NCBI RefSeq assembly: GCF_023555375.1
Contig: NZ_JAJSEE010000002.1
Span: 62,001-126,000 of the forward strand
Direction of reading: 5' to 3'
DNA: 64,000 nucleotides
Origin: Guyparkeria hydrothermalis
GTDB lineage: Bacteria > Pseudomonadota > Gammaproteobacteria > Halothiobacillales > Halothiobacillaceae
Made by a program: the position numbers and the translations under genes. The notes beneath the pieces were generated by a model. That model was given only the letters and a program-made list of their open reading frames with translations. It searched no databases and was not told where the DNA came from. Of this stretch, positions 18,272 through 28,741 are shown piece after piece; position 1 is the stretch's first letter; each line of letters starts with the position of its first letter.

Positions 18272-19662
18272 TGGCGACACGATTGCTCAACGGGCGGCCG
18301 ACCAGCCGGGTCGCGGCGATCGCGCTGCTCCTGGCCGCAAGCGTCCCGGCGCTCGCGGATATCCCGCGCCCCGATCGGGATCGCGATAGTGGCGGTCTGG
18401 CCGAGCGTATCGAGCTCGGGCCGATCGAGCCGCTGCCTGCCGTTGCCGAGCCGATCAGCCGCGATGGCGCCGGGCGCCTGCCCAGGGGCGTGATCGTCGA
18501 GACCGAGGTGGCGGCCATCGACCCGGTGCAGCGTGAAACCATCCTGGTCACCCAGACCATCCTCGACCCGGCCCGCCAGTTGCGCGGTGTCGAGGTCCAC
18601 CGTCCCGCCGGCAAGGGCATCGATACGCAGGTGCTGGAGGCCAGCCAGGACACGGTCGAGATCGATGGCCGGCGCGTGAACCGCCGCCACTATCGCTGGG
18701 CAGTCCAGGCGCTGCGTCCCGGCGAGGTGACCCTGGAATTCCAGCGTATCGAGTTCGACGTGGTCGGCCGCGCCCAGAGCGAGTACGCCTGGCTGCCGGT
18801 CGCCCGCCGTCTCGAGGTGACGCGTCTGCCGGCCCACTGGCCGGAGTACCTGCCGGTCACGCCGGCGCTGACGTTCGGCGAGGAGCAGGTAAGCGACCTG
18901 GTCGCCGGCGAGCCCGGGGAATGGCGATTCAACCTCGTCGGCGAGGGGCTGTCGGCCAAGGCGATCGAGCAGTTGCTGCGCGCCCAGTTGACCGCGCCGC
19001 CCGGCCTGCGCATCGACGAGCCGTCGATCCGTCTCGCCCCGGAGCAGGCACCCGCCGAGGCGATGGGGCCGCTGGCGGAGGCCTGGGAGGTGCGCCTCTC
19101 CCTCCTGCCGGCGGTCGAGGGAGGCGGCGATGGAACACGCGAGGCGCGACTGCCCGCCCTGACGCTGCCCTTCGTCGACCCGCGCCGCCTCGAGGCGAGC
19201 GCCAACCTGGCCGAGGTGGCGCTCGACTACGCCCGTCGCGATGCCCGCACGGTGGCCTGGCAGGCCGAGCCGGCCGAACGTCGCTGGGCGACCATCCGCG
19301 CCGCGCTGCCCTGGGTGATCGGCGGGGCGCTGGCGCTGCTGGTGATCGTCACCCTGGGGCGGTTCGGCTGGCGGCGCTGGCGTGCCCATCACGCCTGGCG
19401 TCAGGCCCAGCGCGACCTGCGCGCGGCACCGGATGCGCGCGCCCTGCGCGACCGGCTCAACCATCAGCTCGCCGGGCTGCCCCGCCCGATGCCCAGCCCC
19501 TCGCGCGGTGAGCTGGCCACCCGTGGCGCCCCCGACGATTGGCTGGCAGCCCGCGCGGGCCTCGATCGACTCTGCTTTGCCGGCGTGGCGGGCGAGGACG
19601 AGGCCTTCCGCCGCGTGCGCGCCACGTTGGCCGGTGCCCTGCCGGCACGGTGGTTCCGGTAG
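18268..19662 (+). CDS. BatD-like periplasmic protein
   Basis: A 464-residue protein with a signal peptide (residues 1-30, cleavage after ALA in SVPALADIP), a large beta-rich periplasmic region, one membrane helix (about 348-370, WVIGGALALLVIVTLGRFGW) and a short basic cytoplasmic domain. This is the BatD layout. It overlaps the preceding gene by ATGA and is the last member of the MoxR operon. Its role is probably to present or bind substrates for the VWA proteins; no catalytic motif is visible. The open frame continues far upstream, but that part is antisense-free shadow of the VWA-TPR gene. Confidence 0.85.
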   Translation: MMATRLLNGRPTSRVAAIALLLAASVPALADIPRPDRDRDSGGLAERIELGPIEPLPAVAEPISRDGAGRLPRGVIVETEVAAIDPVQRETILVTQTILDPARQLRGVEVHRPAGKGIDTQVLEASQDTVEIDGRRVNRRHYRWAVQALRPGEVTLEFQRIEFDVVGRAQSEYAWLPVARRLEVTRLPAHWPEYLPVTPALTFGEEQVSDLVAGEPGEWRFNLVGEGLSAKAIEQLLRAQLTAPPGLRIDEPSIRLAPEQAPAEAMGPLAEAWEVRLSLLPAVEGGGDGTREARLPALTLPFVDPRRLEASANLAEVALDYARRDARTVAWQAEPAERRWATIRAALPWVIGGALALLVIVTLGRFGWRRWRAHHAWRQAQRDLRAAPDARALRDRLNHQLAGLPRPMPSPSRGELATRGAPDDWLAARAGLDRLCFAGVAGEDEAFRRVRATLAGALPARWFR

Positions 19663-19736
19663 TTCGCTATGGAACCTTGGTGTAAGGTTGGCGGCGGCCC
19701 GCGATGGCCGCGATCCCACCCCAGCCGAGCGAGACG

Positions 19737-20720
19737 ATGAGCATGCAGTTGAACGAGATCCGCGCACTGATGGCCGACGACATGCAGGCCGTCGACCGCG
19801 TGATCCTGCATCGGCTCGGTTCGGACGTCGCCCTGATCAACCAGCTGGGCAGCTACATCGTCCACTCCGGCGGCAAGCGCTTTCGGCCGTTGCTGCTGAT
19901 GCTCGCCAGCCGGGCGCTGCGCGGCGAGCAGACGGATGTGGCCGGCTCGGCGCAGCTGGCCGCCGTGGTGGAGTTCATCCACACGGCCACCCTGCTGCAC
20001 GACGACGTGGTCGACGAGTCCACGCTGCGCCGCGGCCGCGACACCGCCAATGCCCGCTTCGGCAACGCCGCCTCGGTGCTCACCGGCGATTTCCTCTACT
20101 CGCGCGCCTTCCAGATGATGGTCGAGGTCGAGCGCCCGCGTGTGATGTCGATCCTCGCCGATGCCACCAACCGCATTGCCGAGGGCGAGGTGATGCAGTT
20201 GATGAACATCGGCGATGCCGGGGTGTCCGAGGCGCGCTACATGGACGTGATCGGCCGCAAGACCGCCACCCTGTTCGAGGCCGCCTGCCGGCTGGCCGCG
20301 GTGCTCAATGATCGCGACGAGGCCACCGAGCGCGCGCTGGGCGACTACGGCTACCGGCTGGGCGTGGCCTTCCAGCTGATCGATGACGTGCTCGACTACC
20401 GCGGCGACGAGGCGCAGACCGGCAAGCACGTCGGTGACGACCTCGCCGAGGGCAAGCCGACCTTGCCCCTGATCATCGCCATGGCGCGCGCGGATGCGGC
20501 CGGTGCGGAGCTCGTGCGCGAGGCGCTCGAGTCGCAGTCGGCCGATCGGATCGACGAGGTGCTCGAAGTAGTTGAACGGACCGACGCACTCTCGTATACT
20601 TCGGCGCTCGCTGAACGCGAGGCCGATGCGGCCAAGCAGGCACTGGGGGTTCTGCCCGACAGTGACCATTCCCGAGCGATGGCCGCCCTGGCGGACATCA
20701 GCGTTCAGCGCGACCACTGA
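19737..20720 (+). CDS. ispB: Octaprenyl diphosphate synthase
   Basis: A 327-residue trans-polyprenyl synthase that makes the ubiquinone side chain. Both aspartate-rich motifs are present: HDDVVDES in the first and LIDDVLDY in the second, plus GGKRFRPLLL near residue 45 and GKHVGDDLAEGKPTLPL. It aligns along its whole length with E. coli IspB, so chain length C8 is likely but could differ. The ATG at 19737 was chosen from this alignment; an alternative ATG lies 6 nt downstream. tRNA-Pro follows after 23 bp. Confidence 0.95.
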   Translation: MSMQLNEIRALMADDMQAVDRVILHRLGSDVALINQLGSYIVHSGGKRFRPLLLMLASRALRGEQTDVAGSAQLAAVVEFIHTATLLHDDVVDESTLRRGRDTANARFGNAASVLTGDFLYSRAFQMMVEVERPRVMSILADATNRIAEGEVMQLMNIGDAGVSEARYMDVIGRKTATLFEAACRLAAVLNDRDEATERALGDYGYRLGVAFQLIDDVLDYRGDEAQTGKHVGDDLAEGKPTLPLIIAMARADAAGAELVREALESQSADRIDEVLEVVERTDALSYTSALAEREADAAKQALGVLPDSDHSRAMAALADISVQRDH

Positions 20721-20743
20721 CGTTTCAGGCGTCGACGGTCTTT

Positions 20744-20820
20744 CGGAGTGTAGCTCAGCCTGGTAGAGCACTACGTTCGGGACGTAGGGGTCGTAGGTTC
20801 GAATCCTGCCACTCCGACCA
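20744..20820 (+). tRNA. tRNA-Pro (anticodon CGG)
   Basis: A 77-nt cloverleaf: acceptor CGGAGTG/CACTCCG, D arm GCTC/GAGC, anticodon stem CTACG/CGTAG with loop TTCGGGA (anticodon CGG, reading CCG), T arm GTAGG-TTCGAAT-CCTGC, discriminator A and encoded CCA. It decodes a codon that is frequent in this GC-rich genome. It lies 23 bp after ispB and is followed by a strong terminator. Confidence 0.97.
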
Positions 20821-20828
20821 AATTCCCC

Positions 20829-20862
20829 GGCCGGGGCCCCGTTTGGGGTCCCGGCCTTTTTG
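20829..20862 (+). terminator. Terminator of tRNA-Pro / ispB
   Basis: A 12-bp stem (GGCCGGGGCCCC / GGGGTCCCGGCC, one G-U pair) with a 4-nt loop, immediately followed by TTTTT. Classic intrinsic terminator starting 8 nt after the tRNA 3' end. Confidence 0.9.
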
Positions 20863-20921
20863 GTTTTGGGCACGACGTTTTGTGGGTCGGGTCGATGACT
20901 TGATCTACCGAGGCGAATCGA

Positions 20922-21154
20922 AGGGACAGAGCCCCTTGGCGTCTTGCCTCGCGAGTTGCAGGTGGCCGGGGCGGAGCGACAGGGAAGTCGCTCCGAGGTT
21001 CGCCGCGACAGGATGTCGCGTCGAACCGTACCCGAAAAGCCACCTGCGGCTCGCGAGCCCGGGAGTCTCGCTCTCGAGACTCCCGGGCCCGAAGGGCCAA
21101 GGCGCGGGGTGTCCTTCTTTTCGCCCCTTTTCTTGGACAAGCAAGAAAAGGGGC
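20922..21154 (+). repeat. Structured intergenic repeat, copy A
   Basis: About 233 bp with four successive stem-loops: 20972-20995 (CGGAGCGAC/GTCGCTCCG), 20997-21027 (GGTTCG...CGAACC), 21057-21088 (14-bp stem GCCCGGGAGTCTCG) and 21123-21154 (13-bp stem GCCCCTTTTCTTG around the loop GACAAG). Three further copies occur in the window (B at 21333, C at 57764, D at 58256). Between copies the loops and the core GGTTCG...CGAACC stem are conserved, while other stems change on both sides and keep pairing. Spurious reading frames through it are shadows; I see no gene. Confidence 0.8.
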
Positions 21155-21332
21155 TCGCGCGCCCGGCACCGGGCGGTGAGTCGGTCGTCAAGCTCCAGGA
21201 GGCGTGCGAAAACGATCCACGCTGGCTTGATCGTGTGATTAAAAGTCCTGGTCTCGCATGGACGATGCGGCTGGTTTTCGCGCGACCCGCCGAATCGGTG
21301 ACTCATTCGCGGCGGTGTCGATGGTCGCGCGA

Positions 21333-21558
21333 GTCGATTTTCTTGCTTGTCCAAGAAAACCGACGAAAAGAAGACACCCCGGTGCCTTGGCCCCTGCGGG
21401 CCTGATCGCCGCGGATTGCATCCGCGACGATCAGCCTCGCGAACGAGGGATTGCGGACGGGTCGGTTCGACGCGACATCCTGTCGCGGCGAACCTCTGGC
21501 CGGCGTCCCTGCCGGCCAGACCCTGCAACCCCTCGCTCGCGAGGCAAGGCACAAGGGG
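21333..21558 (-). repeat. Structured intergenic repeat, copy B (inverted to A)
   Basis: Same element as copy A in opposite orientation. Terminal stem 21333-21364 (one A-C mismatch), stem 21402-21434 (CTGATCGCCGCGGAT / ATCCGCGACGATCAG), core stem 21464-21494 and stem 21496-21519 (CTGGCCGGC/GCCGGCCAG). The last stem differs from copy A at most positions, yet is fully paired. A and B face each other across about 180 bp with no gene. The rest of 20863-21676 is non-coding. Confidence 0.78.
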
Positions 21559-21676
21559 AACCCGACCTCCGTTGTCTCGCTGAGGCGCCTGAAAGGGTTC
21601 GCGCTCTCGGCGCCCCTTGCCATGCTCATTTCCGACGCTGCAAATCCTTACGGCGTCAATTCCGATTGGAGACCAC

Positions 21677-23593
<1,917 letters not shown>

Positions 23594-23612
23594 TCGATCG
23601 GGGTGCCGGGCG

Positions 23613-23642
23613 TTTCCGGGCGGCCGATGCCGGGTCTATACT
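23613..23642 (+). promoter_or_regulatory. Possible promoter of the PP2C gene
   Basis: TATACT at 23637-23642 is a good -10; the -35 (TTTCCG, 23613-23618, 18-bp spacing) is weak. It lies about 94 bp before the phosphatase start. Confidence 0.35.
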
Positions 23643-23735
23643 GCCTCGATAATTGATTGAGGTGATGTCGATTGCGGCCGGTGGTGGATTGCCGGCTGGA
23701 CACACGGGACAGGCGAACCAGGAGCGCTCGCAGGC

Positions 23736-24554
23736 ATGAACAGGGACGGCCAGTTCGATATCCGCGTGGCCCCCGGGGTGGCCCCGGGGATCGCCTGTGG
23801 GCGCGCGCTCGGCGGTCGGCCGTCACAGCAGGATGACCTGATCTGCCTGCACGACGCGCGCGAGGCGACCTCCCTGATGGTGCTGGCCGACGGCATGGGC
23901 GGCGACGGTGCCGGCGAGCTCGCCTCGGGCGGGGTCATCCACGCCGCCCGCGAGTTGTGGGACGAGCGGGCCTGGCGCGACCAACCCGGCGCGTTGTTCC
24001 TCGAGACCCTCTGCCAGGCCGCGCACGACGAGATACGCCGGCGCAATGCCTGGGTGGCCGCCGAGCCGCACTCGACCATCGTCGCGCTCCTGCTGCGCGA
24101 CGGGCAGGCCTACTGGGCCCACGTCGGCGACAGCCGCCTCTACCACTTTCGAGGTCGGCGCTGCCTGAGCGTCACCCGGGACCACAGCCTGGCCCGCCTG
24201 AAGCTCGAGCGTGGCGAGATCCGCGAGGTCGACCTGGCCCATGACCCAGACCAGCACGTGCTCTTGCGCGGGCTGGGCGGCAGCGAGCCGCCCGAGGTCG
24301 AACACGGCTACGCGGCGCCCCGGCCCGGCGACGGCTTTGCCCTGTGCAGCGACGGCATCTGGGAGACCCTGAGCCGCGCCGAGCTCGCCGGGTTGCTGCG
24401 CGCCCCGGACCTGTCCGCCGCGCTGCACGACGGGCTTGCCCTGGGTGCCGAACGCGGTGGCGAGGCGGGAGACAACCTCGGCCTGATCCTGGCGCGCTCC
24501 GATCGCCCCACCTCGTGGCTGGGTCGCCTGGCCGGGCGACTGTCGCTCACCTGA
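23736..24554 (+). CDS. PP2C-type serine/threonine phosphatase
   Basis: A 272-residue metal-dependent phosphatase with the expected aspartates: SQQDD (30-34), VLADGMGG (49-56), HVGDSRLY (about 129-136), CSDGIWE and GDNLGL near residue 247. It would remove phosphates placed by the membrane Ser/Thr kinase encoded 1.1 kb away on the opposite strand. With that kinase and the FHA protein it forms a phospho-signalling set like the PppA-PpkA-Fha trio of type VI secretion, but no secretion genes are present here. Soluble, cytoplasmic. Confidence 0.92.
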   Translation: MNRDGQFDIRVAPGVAPGIACGRALGGRPSQQDDLICLHDAREATSLMVLADGMGGDGAGELASGGVIHAARELWDERAWRDQPGALFLETLCQAAHDEIRRRNAWVAAEPHSTIVALLLRDGQAYWAHVGDSRLYHFRGRRCLSVTRDHSLARLKLERGEIREVDLAHDPDQHVLLRGLGGSEPPEVEHGYAAPRPGDGFALCSDGIWETLSRAELAGLLRAPDLSAALHDGLALGAERGGEAGDNLGLILARSDRPTSWLGRLAGRLSLT

Positions 24555-24584
24555 ACCCATTTCTCGACTCACGGCAACCGAACC

Positions 24585-25613
24585 ATGAAGATTTTCGGTG
24601 GACGCTCCGATTCCGTAGGGAACCTAATCCGACTCGTCGCGCTCTTGGCGGGGGCGGCAGTACTGGGCGGCTGTGCCCAGCTCAGCGAGCTCGATGCCCG
24701 CCTGCAGGGGTTGGCCGACGGTGACGGCAAGGCGGCCGAGTCCCGGCCGGTCGAGGAATCGACCGTCGCCCCGCCGGCCGATCGCCGTTCGCTGGACGCG
24801 ATCCTCGAGGACCTCCAGCGCGGTGGCTACCCGCGCGGCCGCCGGGATCTGGCCCGGTACCTGGAACGCCACCCCGACGACATGGTGGCCCGGGCCGTGA
24901 TGCGCCAGCTGACCGCCGACCCCGAGGAGGTGCTCGGTCGTCAGTCGCATTCGTACACGGTGCGCCCGGGCGACTCCTACAGCGCCCTGGCCGCCCGTCA
25001 CCTCGGCGATGCCGGGTTGTTCCTGATCCTCGCTCGCTACAACGGCTCGGAAAATCCCTCCGACCTGCGCGTCGGCGAAACCCTGCGCCTGCCGGGACCG
25101 GCGCGCTCCACCCGGGCCGAGCCGACGGCGTCGGCGGACGACGGCCAGCCGGCACGCCGGCAGCTCGACCGCGCCCCGATGCCGTCACGCCAGACGGCCG
25201 CGGCACTGGCCTTGCCGGACGCCCCCTTGCCGTCGTTCCAGTCGAGCGGTGTGGGACGTGACGCGAACGCGTCGGCCGCGTCGTCCGAGGAGGGGGACAG
25301 CCGTGCCGAACGGCTGCAGGACGAGGGGCTTGCCCTGCTCGCCGACGATCGGCCCGAGGCCGCGCTCGAACGGTTCGAGGCCGCGCTGGCCGAACAGGAG
25401 GGCATCGAGCCGGCCGCCAGCCGGGCGCCCGCGTTGCGCGAACGGCTGGTGGACGAGTACCACGAGCGGGCCATCCTGCGCTATCGCAACCAGCAACTCG
25501 ACGAGGCGATCGCGCTGTGGGATCGGGTGCTGGCGATCGATCCGACCTTCGAGCCGGCCCGCACCTACCGGGCGCGTGCCCGCGAGCTGCAGCGGCGCGT
25601 CGACCAGTTGTAA
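24585..25613 (+). CDS. LysM-domain lipoprotein with C-terminal TPR
   Basis: A 342-residue lipoprotein: lipobox VLGGC with the lipidated Cys30, a LysM peptidoglycan-binding module (about residues 123-170, SYTVRPGDSYSALAARHLG...LRLPG), a Ser/Ala/Pro-rich low-complexity linker, and TPR-like helices at 250-340 (RLQDEGLALLADDRPEAALERFEAAL...AIDPTFEPARTYRARA). It starts 30 bp after the PP2C gene and is probably co-transcribed. It could report on the cell wall to the nearby kinase, whose periplasmic domain faces the same compartment; that link is inference. Confidence 0.85.
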   Translation: MKIFGGRSDSVGNLIRLVALLAGAAVLGGCAQLSELDARLQGLADGDGKAAESRPVEESTVAPPADRRSLDAILEDLQRGGYPRGRRDLARYLERHPDDMVARAVMRQLTADPEEVLGRQSHSYTVRPGDSYSALAARHLGDAGLFLILARYNGSENPSDLRVGETLRLPGPARSTRAEPTASADDGQPARRQLDRAPMPSRQTAAALALPDAPLPSFQSSGVGRDANASAASSEEGDSRAERLQDEGLALLADDRPEAALERFEAALAEQEGIEPAASRAPALRERLVDEYHERAILRYRNQQLDEAIALWDRVLAIDPTFEPARTYRARARELQRRVDQL

Positions 25614-25640
25614 CGACGCGCCCCGGGGTTGTTGCGGGGG

Positions 25641-27338
25641 TTACCGCGGGGCGTCGGTCGGCGCCTCGCCCGAGGTATCACTCGGCTCGATCACGCGCGT
25701 CGGGTCGGTGTCGGTGGGCGGTGTCGGCGGGTCGGTCGACGCGGCGGGCTCGCGCCGGGAGAGCGATTCGCTCATCAGGTTGAAGGCCGTGAACAGGCGG
25801 CCGAACTCGTCGCGCCGCACCAGCCGGATGCGATGACCGGTCTCGCCGCGGGCCACCCGCATCAGCGCATCGCGCAGCACGTCGAGCGGGGCGAGCAGGC
25901 GGCGGAACAGCCACCACGCCGCGCCCAGGACCACCACCAGCGTCGCCAGCAGGGCGGTGATCATCGCCATCAATGTCGTCTGGTTCGCCGCCTCGAGGGG
26001 GTGGCTGTCCACCCCCAGGCGCAGCGTGCCGATCGGGTGCGCCTGGTAGCGGATGGGTACGTCGAACAGGAGCAGGGACTCGTCGGTTTCGCTCGAGGCC
26101 AGCGTGCCGTGGTGGCTCGCGATGCCGTCGTCGAGATGGCGTTGCCCGGCCTCGGGGAAGGCGGGCAGTCTCGCGCCCACTTCCTCGCCGCGGGCGCTTG
26201 CGATCACCTGACCTTCGCGGTTGGCAACGGCCAGATAGCGGATCTGGTCGTTGCGACGCATGTCCTCGACCAGCGCGCGCACGGCAACCCGGTCGTTGAG
26301 CAGCAGGTCCTCGGCGGTTTCCTGGGCGATGGTGCGCCCCAACGAGGCGCCGAAGTCCAGAGCCAGGCCGGTGAGTGCCTGGTCCTGCTTGACGTAGACC
26401 GAGCCCAGGCCGGTGAGCAGCGTGACGGCGAGGATGCCGCCGAGGATCGCGGCCCAGCGCACCCGCATCGGCAGGATGCGGGTGGCGATCGGGTCGGCCC
26501 GCAGGCGCTCGAGCTCGCGCCGGGCGTGGCGCAGGTCGTCGATCACCTCGTGGGCGTGCTGGTAGCGCTGGTTGGCATCCGATTGGAGCAGGCTGCGGGT
26601 GATCTCCAGCAGCACCTCGGGCGTCCCCGGCTCGCGCGGGATCAGCGCGGGCTGGGGGTTGTCGTGGCGCTCGGCCATCAGCCGGTCGATCTCCGACTCC
26701 CGCCACGGCTTGTCCCCGGTCAGGAGCCAGAACAGCAGCACGCCCAGGGAAAACAGGTCGCTGCGCCCGTCGGTGGCCGCGCCGCGCAGTTGCTCGGGCG
26801 ACATGTAGGCCGGGGTGCCGGCGACCATGCCGTCATGGTGCTCGTCGCCCTCGGGCAGGCGCGCCACGCCGAAATCGTTGACCTTGGCGTGGGTCCAGCC
26901 CTCGACCAGGATGATGTTGTCGGGCTTGATGTCCTGGTGGACCACGCCGTGCCGGTGGGCGAATTCCAGGGCGGCGGCGATCTGTCCGACCAGGTCGATG
27001 ACCACCGGTATCGAGGGGAAGCCCTCTGCGGCAACCCGGTCGGCCAGCGTGTCGCCGCGCAGGCGTTCCATGGCGATGTAGGGTCGACCGTCCGCCTCGC
27101 CGACGTCGTAGATGGTGACGATATTGGGGTGCGTGAGCGTGCCGGCGGCGCGCGCCTCGGTGAGAAAGCGGCGCCGGTAGGCGTCGTCGCGTGCCACCTC
27201 GTCCTTGAGGCACTTGATCGCCAGGTGGCGATTGATGCTGGGGTCGAAGCCGGCGTAGATGATCGACATCGCGCCCTCCCCGAGGACTCCCTCGATGCGA
27301 TAGCGGCCGATGGTCGTCGGGGTCTCGCGGGCCGTCAC
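25641..27338 (-). CDS. Membrane Ser/Thr protein kinase with periplasmic sensor and HAMP-like domain
   Basis: A 565-residue bacterial eukaryotic-like kinase. The kinase domain (about 12-270) has the glycine loop LGEGAMSIIY, the ATP lysine K42 (AIKCLK), catalytic HQDIKPDN at 134-141, NDFGVAR at 154-160 and GTPAYMSPEQL. Two membrane helices (about 294-314 and 455-478) bracket a periplasmic domain of about 140 residues; a HAMP-like segment (RRDEFGRLFTAFNLM) and a Pro/Thr-rich tail follow. The HQD in place of HRD is a non-RD-type variant seen in some bacterial kinases. It is followed on the same strand by nothing; upstream by 7 bp lies the FHA gene. Confidence 0.92.
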   Translation of the reverse strand: MTARETPTTIGRYRIEGVLGEGAMSIIYAGFDPSINRHLAIKCLKDEVARDDAYRRRFLTEARAAGTLTHPNIVTIYDVGEADGRPYIAMERLRGDTLADRVAAEGFPSIPVVIDLVGQIAAALEFAHRHGVVHQDIKPDNIILVEGWTHAKVNDFGVARLPEGDEHHDGMVAGTPAYMSPEQLRGAATDGRSDLFSLGVLLFWLLTGDKPWRESEIDRLMAERHDNPQPALIPREPGTPEVLLEITRSLLQSDANQRYQHAHEVIDDLRHARRELERLRADPIATRILPMRVRWAAILGGILAVTLLTGLGSVYVKQDQALTGLALDFGASLGRTIAQETAEDLLLNDRVAVRALVEDMRRNDQIRYLAVANREGQVIASARGEEVGARLPAFPEAGQRHLDDGIASHHGTLASSETDESLLLFDVPIRYQAHPIGTLRLGVDSHPLEAANQTTLMAMITALLATLVVVLGAAWWLFRRLLAPLDVLRDALMRVARGETGHRIRLVRRDEFGRLFTAFNLMSESLSRREPAASTDPPTPPTDTDPTRVIEPSDTSGEAPTDAPR

Positions 27339-27345
27339 GGCCGAC

Positions 27346-27882
27346 TCAGTTCCAGATCAGGGAGAAGGCGAGCGCCATGGCGGCGAGCAGCAGGGCGCCG
27401 ACCAGCCAGTGGCGCGGTCCGATGCGGCCCTCGCCGGCCTCACGGGTGAGGAACACGAACGCCGCCTGGCCGAGGCGCACGCGATCGCCGTGCTTGAGGG
27501 TCGCCTCGTGCACCCGCTGGTCGTTGACGAAGGTGCCGTTGGTGGACAGCATGTTCATGATCACGTGGTGGCCCTGCTGGTTGAGGATCCACGCGTGCGA
27601 GGAGGAGACACTGGGCTCGTCGAGGACGATGTCGTTGTCCTCGCGCCGGCCGATGGTCTGCCGCCCGGCCCGCAGGGTGAACCGTCGCCCCTCGATCCCC
27701 TCGCTCGTGCCCTCGAGGATCGGTTCGGCCACCGACGCACGCTCGTTGCCCTGCGGCTGGGCGGCCTCGGCCTTCTGGCGCATCTCGTCGGCCTGGAAGA
27801 GCATGGTGCCCTGCGGGCCGGCCGATCGGTTCGGGCGGTGATGGGGAGTGGAGCGGGCATCCTGCGCGTCGCGGCCTTCCAT
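27346..27882 (-). CDS. FHA-domain protein with C-terminal membrane anchor
   Basis: A 178-residue protein with a forkhead-associated domain (about residues 60-150). The phosphothreonine-binding signature is clear: TIGRREDNDIVLDEPSVSSSHA, then NGTFVNDQRV and LKHGDRVRLG. A single C-terminal helix (WLVGALLLAAMALAFSLIW) anchors it. It would bind a phosphorylated partner of the downstream kinase. The ATG at 27882 is preceded by GAGGAGA; the frame is open to 28032 but lacks a better site. The kinase starts 7 nt after this stop, so the two are translated together. Confidence 0.88.
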   Translation of the reverse strand: MEGRDAQDARSTPHHRPNRSAGPQGTMLFQADEMRQKAEAAQPQGNERASVAEPILEGTSEGIEGRRFTLRAGRQTIGRREDNDIVLDEPSVSSSHAWILNQQGHHVIMNMLSTNGTFVNDQRVHEATLKHGDRVRLGQAAFVFLTREAGEGRIGPRHWLVGALLLAAMALAFSLIWN

Positions 27883-28158
27883 GTCGTCTCCTCGCAAAGT
27901 GAGTTGGGCCACCATCATAGCCCAGAGCACCGTGGTTGCCAGATGCGCGCCGCTTGGGAAATCCTGCACGAATGCCATGCCGCTCGGGCTCGGCGACTCG
28001 TTCGTGATCAAGGCACGCAAGCGGTATGGCATTGGGGCAGAGTGTCCCTTGTGAACCTCCCCGCCGGATCACGGTCCATCTCCCGTCAGTCACATTGTCA
28101 TAATCCGGTAGCCTGACGGGTTCAGCATGCCGCTACCGATAACCCGCGAGACCCGATC

Positions 28159-28665
28159 ATGGACCTGTTGCTCATTCGACACGCCGCCGCGCAGGATCGC
28201 GAGGCCTTTGCCCGCGAGGGGCACCCCGACATCGAGCGCCCGCTGACCAAGCGCGGCATCGAGCGCATGCAGATGGCGGCGCGCGGCCTGACCACCATGG
28301 CCCTGCCGATCGAACGGTTGGTGACCAGCCCGGCGGTGCGCGCCGTGCAGACCGCCGAGATCGTCGCGCCCGGCCTCGAGCAGCGCCGGGTCGAGCAGGA
28401 GGGGGTGTTCGCCCCCGACGCGCCGATCGGTGCGGCGGTCGAATGGCTGCGCAAGCAACCCCGCGTCGACGGGATGGCCGTGGTCGGCCACGAACCGAGC
28501 CTCGGTCAGTTGGCCGAATGCCTGATCGCCGGCCGCCCGTCGGGCAACCTGCCGATGAAAAAGGGCGGCATGATCCTGATCCGCTTCGACAACGCGGTCG
28601 GTTACGGCAACGGCAAGCTCGTCTGGGCCCTGCCGCCGGCGGTGTTGCGGGCGTTGGCGGACTGA
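28159..28665 (+). CDS. sixA: SixA-type phosphohistidine phosphatase
   Basis: A 168-residue histidine phosphatase of the phosphoglycerate mutase superfamily. The catalytic histidine is in the N-terminal RHAAA; the second arginine region is TSPAVRAVQTAEIV and the second histidine is in VVGHEPSLG. E. coli SixA dephosphorylates histidines of phosphorelay proteins, chiefly NPr of the nitrogen PTS. It is monocistronic, divergent from the FHA-kinase pair. The start at 28159 puts the RHG-type motif at residues 7-8 as in the family. Confidence 0.9.
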   Translation: MDLLLIRHAAAQDREAFAREGHPDIERPLTKRGIERMQMAARGLTTMALPIERLVTSPAVRAVQTAEIVAPGLEQRRVEQEGVFAPDAPIGAAVEWLRKQPRVDGMAVVGHEPSLGQLAECLIAGRPSGNLPMKKGGMILIRFDNAVGYGNGKLVWALPPAVLRALAD

Positions 28666-28741
28666 CGCAAGAAATCAGAATTGAGCGTTGAGAGGTTAGC
28701 GGCTGCCTTTCTGACTTCTGACCTCTCCATTTCTGCCCTCT

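Noticed and set aside
23736-28665. Type VI secretion cluster
   Set aside because: Kinase, phosphatase and FHA genes are present, but no tss genes or VgrG/Hcp.
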